From an uncultured Lachnospiraceae bacterium (lineage in GTDB: Bacteria; Bacillota; Clostridia; Lachnospirales; Lachnospiraceae), in NCBI GenBank assembly GCA_910577445.1, contig CAJTMZ010000006.1, forward strand, positions 28,838 through 44,574: a stretch of 15,737 nucleotides of DNA. The letters run 5' to 3'. Below are positions 14,109 through 15,737 of the stretch, in pieces. Position 1 is the first letter of the stretch; every line of letters begins with the position of its first letter. Under the pieces are notes generated by a model that saw nothing but the letters and a program-made list of their open reading frames with translations, made no database searches and had not been told where the DNA came from. The position numbers and the translations under genes are program-made.

Positions 14109-15737
14109 ATGAAGAGACCGTTTCCGATAGGGGTTGAAAATTTTGCAGATATGGTAAAAAACGATTATTATTACGTAGATAAAACCATATTTATGAAAGA
14201 ATTGCTGGATTTGAAGGGAAAAGTAAATTTATTCATCCGCCCCAGACGCTTTGGAAAAACCCTGAATTTAAGTATGCTCCGGTATTTTTTTGAAGATACC
14301 GGAGATAGCGATAGAAATGAGGAAAATAAAAAGCTTTTTTACGGAATGAAAATTATGAAGGAGGGGGAAAAATACACCGGTCAGATGGGAATGTATCCGG
14401 TGATGAACCTGACTTTAAAATCTGCAAAACAAAGAGATGTGGAAACCGCTTATTACATGATACAGACCGGAATTGCAGCTGAGTTTGAAAGGCACAGAAG
14501 CATTGTGGAGGAGGGAAAAGAACGCCTTTCCGGGAATGAATATGAGCGGTATATTGCGATTGCAGAGGAAAAGGCAGATGAAAAGGAAGTAAGAAACTCT
14601 TTGTTGCTGTTTTGCAGGTGTATGTACAAAATCACAGGGAAGAATACGGTTATCCTCATAGACGAATATGATGTCCCTCTGGAAAACGCATATTTTGCAG
14701 GCTTTTATGAGAAGATGGCGGATTTTATCCGTTCCCTGTTTGAAGCGGGGCTGAAAACCAACGATTATCTGCAGCTTGCAGTAATCACCGGATGTCTTCG
14801 GATTTCAAAGGAAAGTATTTTTACCGGCCTGAATCATTTGAATATCGTATCAATTCTTGATAAAAGATTCAGTGAACATTTTGGCTTTACAGAGTCCGAA
14901 GTGCGGGATATGATGTCTTATTATGAGGTAAGCAGCCGTTTTTCGACAATGAAGGAATGGTATGACGGATATATCTTTGGAAACACCGACGTCTATAACC
15001 CGTGGAGTGTAATCAGGTTTTTATATGATTTGAGCGCTGATATTAATGCGTTCCCGCGTCCCTACTGGATAAATACCAGTTCGAATGACATCATAAAGGA
15101 GCTGATTACAGGGGCGGACCGGGAAACAGGAGAACAGATAGAGTCGCTCCTTCGAGGAAAACCGTTGGATATTCAGGTGCATGAGGAAATTACCTATGGA
15201 GATATGCGCAGCCGGGGGGAGAGCCTGTGGAATTTCCTTTATTTTACCGGGTATCTGACGAAAGAGAGCGAATATTTCAAAGAGTCATCGGTGTTTTTAA
15301 AAGTACGAATTCCCAATACGGAAGTAAAGACGATTTATCAGAACACCATTTTGGGCTGGTTTCGTCAGACCATAAAGAAGCAGGATTTCCATGCTTTATA
15401 TTGCGCCATGGAGGAGGGAGCGGCGGAAACAGTCCGGGATATTATCAACAGTCAGCTATTTTCGACAATCAGCTTTTATGACAGTGCAGAAAATTTTTAT
15501 CATGGTTTTCTTGCCGGGATTCTGAGCCAGAGTGAAAATTATATCGTACAATCCAACAGGGAGTCCGGCAACGGGCGTTCGGATATTATGGTGAAAAGCC
15601 CGTCTCTGCGAGGGAGGGCGTTTATACTGGAAATAAAGGTTTCCGACCACATTGATGATTTGGAGAAAGATGCCGGAAAAGCTTTGCGGCAGATATATGA
15701 TAGGAAATATGCGGAGGAATTATGGGCGGAGGGATAC
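14109..15737 (+). CDS. AAA-ATPase-like / PD-(D/E)XK nuclease superfamily protein (3'-truncated)
   Basis: The frame stays open for 543 codons to the window edge, with GGAGG 7 nt before the ATG. The N-terminus (FPIGVENFADMVKNDYYYVD) and the Walker-A-like RPRRFGKT (Arg44-Thr51) with Walker B VILIDEYD (181-188) mark the AAA-ATPase-like domain PF09820. The tail carries a nuclease-like signature with Asp492 in GRSDIMV and Glu508-x-Lys510 in FILEIKV, as in PF08011 and PD-(D/E)XK proteins. The family is abundant and often multi-copy in Bacteroides and Clostridia, with no settled function; defence or mobile-element roles have been suggested. Only a short piece of the C-terminus is probably missing. 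It has its own promoter and is unrelated to the sugar operon. Confidence 0.9.
   Translation, partial: MKRPFPIGVENFADMVKNDYYYVDKTIFMKELLDLKGKVNLFIRPRRFGKTLNLSMLRYFFEDTGDSDRNEENKKLFYGMKIMKEGEKYTGQMGMYPVMNLTLKSAKQRDVETAYYMIQTGIAAEFERHRSIVEEGKERLSGNEYERYIAIAEEKADEKEVRNSLLLFCRCMYKITGKNTVILIDEYDVPLENAYFAGFYEKMADFIRSLFEAGLKTNDYLQLAVITGCLRISKESIFTGLNHLNIVSILDKRFSEHFGFTESEVRDMMSYYEVSSRFSTMKEWYDGYIFGNTDVYNPWSVIRFLYDLSADINAFPRPYWINTSSNDIIKELITGADRETGEQIESLLRGKPLDIQVHEEITYGDMRSRGESLWNFLYFTGYLTKESEYFKESSVFLKVRIPNTEVKTIYQNTILGWFRQTIKKQDFHALYCAMEEGAAETVRDIINSQLFSTISFYDSAENFYHGFLAGILSQSENYIVQSNRESGNGRSDIMVKSPSLRGRAFILEIKVSDHIDDLEKDAGKALRQIYDRKYAEELWAEGY

Noticed and set aside
1..15737. CRISPR array, tRNA, rRNA or transposase gene
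   Set aside because: No regularly spaced repeats, tRNA-like cloverleaf, rRNA core or transposase motif was seen on either strand by eye.

Overview
The window looks like chromosomal DNA from an anaerobic Firmicute of the Lachnospiraceae / Clostridium cluster XIVa kind. This is judged from strong AGGAGG-type ribosome binding sites, mid-GC coding DNA, a ferredoxin-tailed aldo/keto reductase and the flavour of the protein families. The assignment is inference; no 16S or marker gene is present.

Left part (1-6019): the 3' end of an aldo/keto reductase with two C-terminal [4Fe-4S] motifs ends in a strong intrinsic terminator. It is followed by a co-directional signalling/transport module: an OmpR-type response regulator, a sensor histidine kinase (4-bp start/stop overlap), an ABC ATPase and an FtsX-type permease. 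Between kinase and ATPase lies a promoter with a perfect TATAAT, no -35 box, and two GTCAC direct repeats 11 bp apart ending 10 bp upstream of the -10. That is the classic layout of an OmpR/PhoB-class activator site, so the regulator probably switches on its own transporter, as in antimicrobial-peptide or cell-envelope stress modules.

Middle and right part (6025-14000): a LacI-family regulator runs convergently to the transporter (5 bp between stop codons) and divergently from a five-gene sugar operon. The operon encodes an L-fucose-isomerase-like sugar isomerase, a transketolase split into N- and C-terminal subunits, a glycerol-kinase-like FGGY kinase, and a DUF5060/DUF4038-type glycoside hydrolase without signal peptide. 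Together these match the D-apiose transketolase route: apiosidase releases D-apiose, isomerase gives D-apulose, kinase gives apulose 4-phosphate, and the two-subunit transketolase splits it to DHAP plus a C2 unit passed to GAP to give xylulose 5-phosphate. The substrate is inferred from gene content; no transporter for it lies in the window.

The lacI/isomerase intergenic region (7057-7447) is the most unusual non-coding stretch. Its left half holds four copies of an AATAAAGT half-site arranged as overlapping palindromes, plus a 12-bp palindrome over the lacI -35. Its right half is a roughly 250-nt leader with three strong hairpins, one capped by a GAAA tetraloop, bracketed by an exact 16-bp direct repeat. 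It could be a structured regulatory RNA, or an inserted small dispersed repeat.

Right edge (14001-15737): a separate promoter drives a truncated gene for an AAA-ATPase-like protein with a PD-(D/E)XK nuclease-like C-terminus, a high-copy family in gut anaerobes.
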